Assembly: GCA_034433615.1 (NCBI GenBank)
Contig: DAOUAJ010000333.1
Location: 1 to 8,249, forward strand
Reading direction: 5' to 3'
From: DAOUAJ01 sp034433615
GTDB taxonomy: Bacteria; Chloroflexota; Anaerolineae; DUEN01
DNA length: 8,249 nt
A model generated the notes under the pieces. The model was given only the letters and a program-made list of their open reading frames with translations, ran no database searches and was not told where the DNA came from. Position numbers and translations under genes: made by a program. Every line of letters begins with the position of its first letter. Within the stretch, counting starts at the first letter, position 1. Positions 6,199 through 8,249 of this stretch are shown here, one piece after another.

Positions 6199-8249
6199 AT
6201 GAACACGCAACTCACTCGCCGCGAGTTCCTCAAACTGGCAGCCATCGCAGGATCTGTCAGCCTTGGGACACGCTTCGTCACTGCAAAGTCCACACCCTCT
6301 AAAACTTATCTGGGAGGAAATGAAGGCGGGGCTGGTGGAGCTTGGATCCCTACTGCCTGCAACATGTGCGGCGGGCAAACCGGCATCCTGGTGAAGGTGC
6401 AGGACGGGCGTGTGGTCAAGATCGAACCCAATCCCGACAACCCGATTGGTGTGGCGAACGTCTCCAACGATTACTGGCGTTGGAAGAATACCGATGGCGC
6501 GGCCATGTGCCCAAAGGGCAATGCCGGTCCGCTGGCGCTCTACGATCCCGACCGGGTGAAGACCCCGCTCAAGCGCACCAACCCCGCCAAGGGGAAAGGG
6601 GTGGACCCTGGCTGGGTGGCGATCTCATGGGAGGAAGCGCTGGACACCATCGCCGGGAAGCTCAAGGACCTGCGTGATGCCGGTGAAGCCCACAAACTGA
6701 TCTGGTTCTCCGAAGACCACGCCTTCGTAGATATCCAGAAGGATTTCTGTGAGCTGTATGGCACACCGAACTACCACAATCACTCCAACCTGTGCGACGT
6801 GAGCCGCAAAGCCTCATTCAAGCTGGTGATGGGCGACGAACGTCCCTTGGGCGACTTCGCCAATGCTCGTTACATCCTGCTTTTCGGCTGGAATCCGCTC
6901 TCGGCCACCAAGTGGAGCCACCTGCCGCGTATTTTCACCCGCGCCATCGAGAACGGCGCCAAGTTCGTCGTCGTGGATCCTTATTTGAGCCAGACTGCTG
7001 CCCGCGCTCACGAGTGGATCCCCATCCGACCGGCAACCGACGGCGCTCTGGCGCTCGCCCTGGCGCACCTATTGATCAAATGGGATTTATACGACCATGA
7101 CTTCGTCGAAAACTGGGCGACTGGTTTCGAGGAATTTGCTGCTTTCGTCGCCGATAAGACGCCCGAATGGGCTGAACAGATCACCGACGTGCCCGCAGCC
7201 ACTATCCGCCGCACGGCGCGCGACCTGGCTGACCTGCGCCCGGCGGTCGTAGATGTGTGGTCAGGTCCAGGCCAACATTCAAACGCCGTGCAAGGTGGGC
7301 GCGCCATTGCTCTCCTGAATGCCCTGCTTGGCAATATTGACCGCCCAGGTGGAATGATCAACCCGGAGCGCAAGGGTCCCGCACACCAAAAAGTTCACCC
7401 GGCCCCCAACTGGCCCGACGGCCCATGCCGTCTGGATCAACCTCGTCTGGATAATCTCTCCCTATATCCCTTTGGGCACAGTTCAGGCGTTTACACAGAA
7501 GTTCTGGATTCGTTGGCTAAAGGCTCGGCCGCCTACATGCCCAGGATCGGCATGGTAATTTTTCAAAATCTCGTTCTCTCGGTGCCAGGCACCGATCATG
7601 TGATCGAAGCACTCAAGAAACTGGAGTTCCTGGTCGTCGTCGACACCATGCTCTCCGAGACGGCAGAACTGGCTGACATCGTCATCCCCGGCACGGTTTA
7701 TCTCGAACGCTACGACCTGACCACTAACTGGGTGACGTGGACCTCGGTAAGCCTCCGCCAGCCAGTGGTTGAGCCAATCTTCGGGCAACTGCCGGAATAT
7801 GAGTTTGTTGTGGAACTGGCGCGGCGTATTGGGTTAAAGGACGCCGATGGCAACGACTTTTTCACAGTAGGACGCATCTCTGGCAACCCCGTTACGAGCA
7901 CCAAAGCCTGGTATGAGGAATACCTTTCGGAGCAGCTGCTTAAAGGTGGGCCGAAGATGCCTCTCGAAGATTTGAAGAGACAACCCGGCGCAGTATGGGT
8001 GGACCCGAAAGGCACTCGTTTTGAAAAGTTCAAGGATGAAATCCTCCCGCCTGAAGGTGCGCAGGTTAGGCGCGGCCTTACCATCGTTAAATCTGCCGAT
8101 GGCAAGGCGATTCTCGGTCTTCGGGACCAGGTGGGGAAAACCTTCCAACCGGATGGCTCTAAACTGGAAATCCCACCTGACGCTCAGATAGACGATACGG
8201 TGCAGCAAGTTATTTTCGACAAGGATGGTAAATTATGGGGCTTCCTTGA
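6199..8249 (+). CDS. Tat-exported molybdopterin oxidoreductase catalytic subunit (Psr/Phs/Ttr/Arr-like), 3' incomplete
   Basis: The frame is open for 683 codons and is cut by the window edge. A twin-arginine signal TRREFLK (6-12) with a hydrophobic stretch indicates folded export across the membrane. The FS0 region reads ACNMCGGQTGIL (53-64) with Cys54, Cys57 and the later Cys104 in MCPKGNAG. The third canonical cysteine is Thr61. Cys199 in NLCDVSRK sits at the Mo-ligand position, as in PsrA, PhsA, TtrA, ArrA and related enzymes. Other bisMGD-binding motifs include FGWNPL (229-234), VVVDP (257-261) and LNALLGNIDRPGGM (373-386). The C-terminal molybdopterin-dinucleotide domain is probably beyond the edge. 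The family is certain, but the substrate (polysulfide, thiosulfate, tetrathionate, arsenate, selenate or other) is not determinable here. It follows the anchor gene by 17 nt, giving operon order B-C-A. Confidence 0.93.
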   Translation, partial: MNTQLTRREFLKLAAIAGSVSLGTRFVTAKSTPSKTYLGGNEGGAGGAWIPTACNMCGGQTGILVKVQDGRVVKIEPNPDNPIGVANVSNDYWRWKNTDGAAMCPKGNAGPLALYDPDRVKTPLKRTNPAKGKGVDPGWVAISWEEALDTIAGKLKDLRDAGEAHKLIWFSEDHAFVDIQKDFCELYGTPNYHNHSNLCDVSRKASFKLVMGDERPLGDFANARYILLFGWNPLSATKWSHLPRIFTRAIENGAKFVVVDPYLSQTAARAHEWIPIRPATDGALALALAHLLIKWDLYDHDFVENWATGFEEFAAFVADKTPEWAEQITDVPAATIRRTARDLADLRPAVVDVWSGPGQHSNAVQGGRAIALLNALLGNIDRPGGMINPERKGPAHQKVHPAPNWPDGPCRLDQPRLDNLSLYPFGHSSGVYTEVLDSLAKGSAAYMPRIGMVIFQNLVLSVPGTDHVIEALKKLEFLVVVDTMLSETAELADIVIPGTVYLERYDLTTNWVTWTSVSLRQPVVEPIFGQLPEYEFVVELARRIGLKDADGNDFFTVGRISGNPVTSTKAWYEEYLSEQLLKGGPKMPLEDLKRQPGAVWVDPKGTRFEKFKDEILPPEGAQVRRGLTIVKSADGKAILGLRDQVGKTFQPDGSKLEIPPDAQIDDTVQQVIFDKDGKLWGFL

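Noticed and set aside
8247..8249. TGA at the very end of the window as the catalytic gene's stop codon.
   Set aside because: It is out of frame. In the gene's frame the last full codon is CTT at 8245-8247, followed by GA, so the gene continues past the window.
1..8249. CRISPR array, insertion sequence, tRNA or integration site.
   Set aside because: I saw no regularly spaced repeats, transposase frame, terminal inverted repeats or tRNA-like fold.

Overview
The window carries six confidently supported genes, all on the + strand. They form a sensory unit followed by a membrane-bound molybdenum/iron-sulfur oxidoreductase. The base composition is moderately GC-rich. The kinase architecture (Cache-like, HAMP, GAF, HisKA_3), the Tat-exported catalytic subunit and the long NrfD-type anchor would fit an anaerobic or facultative bacterium, possibly Chloroflexota (Anaerolineae-like). 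That taxonomic guess is an inference from general protein flavour, with no rRNA or marker gene to confirm it.

Region 1 (1-238) is an upstream non-coding stretch, possibly with the tail of another gene at 2-160. It holds a 12-bp palindrome (131-142) and a good sigma70-type promoter (161-188). Region 2 (239-3816) is a tight, overlapping three-gene unit: a PhnD-like substrate-binding lipoprotein, a membrane histidine kinase with a GAF domain and a NarX-type core, and a NarL/LuxR-type response regulator. A strong intrinsic terminator (3828-3851) closes it. Region 3 (3852-3979) is a short AT-rich control region with an imperfect dyad (3926-3948). Region 4 (3980 to the window end) encodes, in order B-C-A, a protein with four [4Fe-4S] clusters, a polytopic NrfD/PsrC-family quinol-interacting anchor, and a Tat-exported molybdo-bisMGD catalytic subunit with a cysteine Mo ligand. 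The last gene runs off the window after 683 codons.

The likely logic is that an extracytoplasmic oxyanion or sulfur compound is bound by the lipoprotein. The signal passes to the Cache-domain kinase, which may also sense redox state through a cysteine-rich GAF domain. The kinase then phosphorylates the response regulator, which controls the molybdoenzyme operon. The closest precedents are TtrSR-TtrBCA (tetrathionate reductase; same B-C-A order, PhnD-like sensor fused to the kinase) and AioXSR (PhnD-like arsenite sensor separate from its kinase). The substrate cannot be decided from the sequence. Unusual features are a lone cysteine in the binding protein's cleft motif, a four-cysteine pattern in the kinase GAF domain, loss of the third cysteine of the catalytic subunit's FS0 cluster motif, and an oversized membrane anchor.
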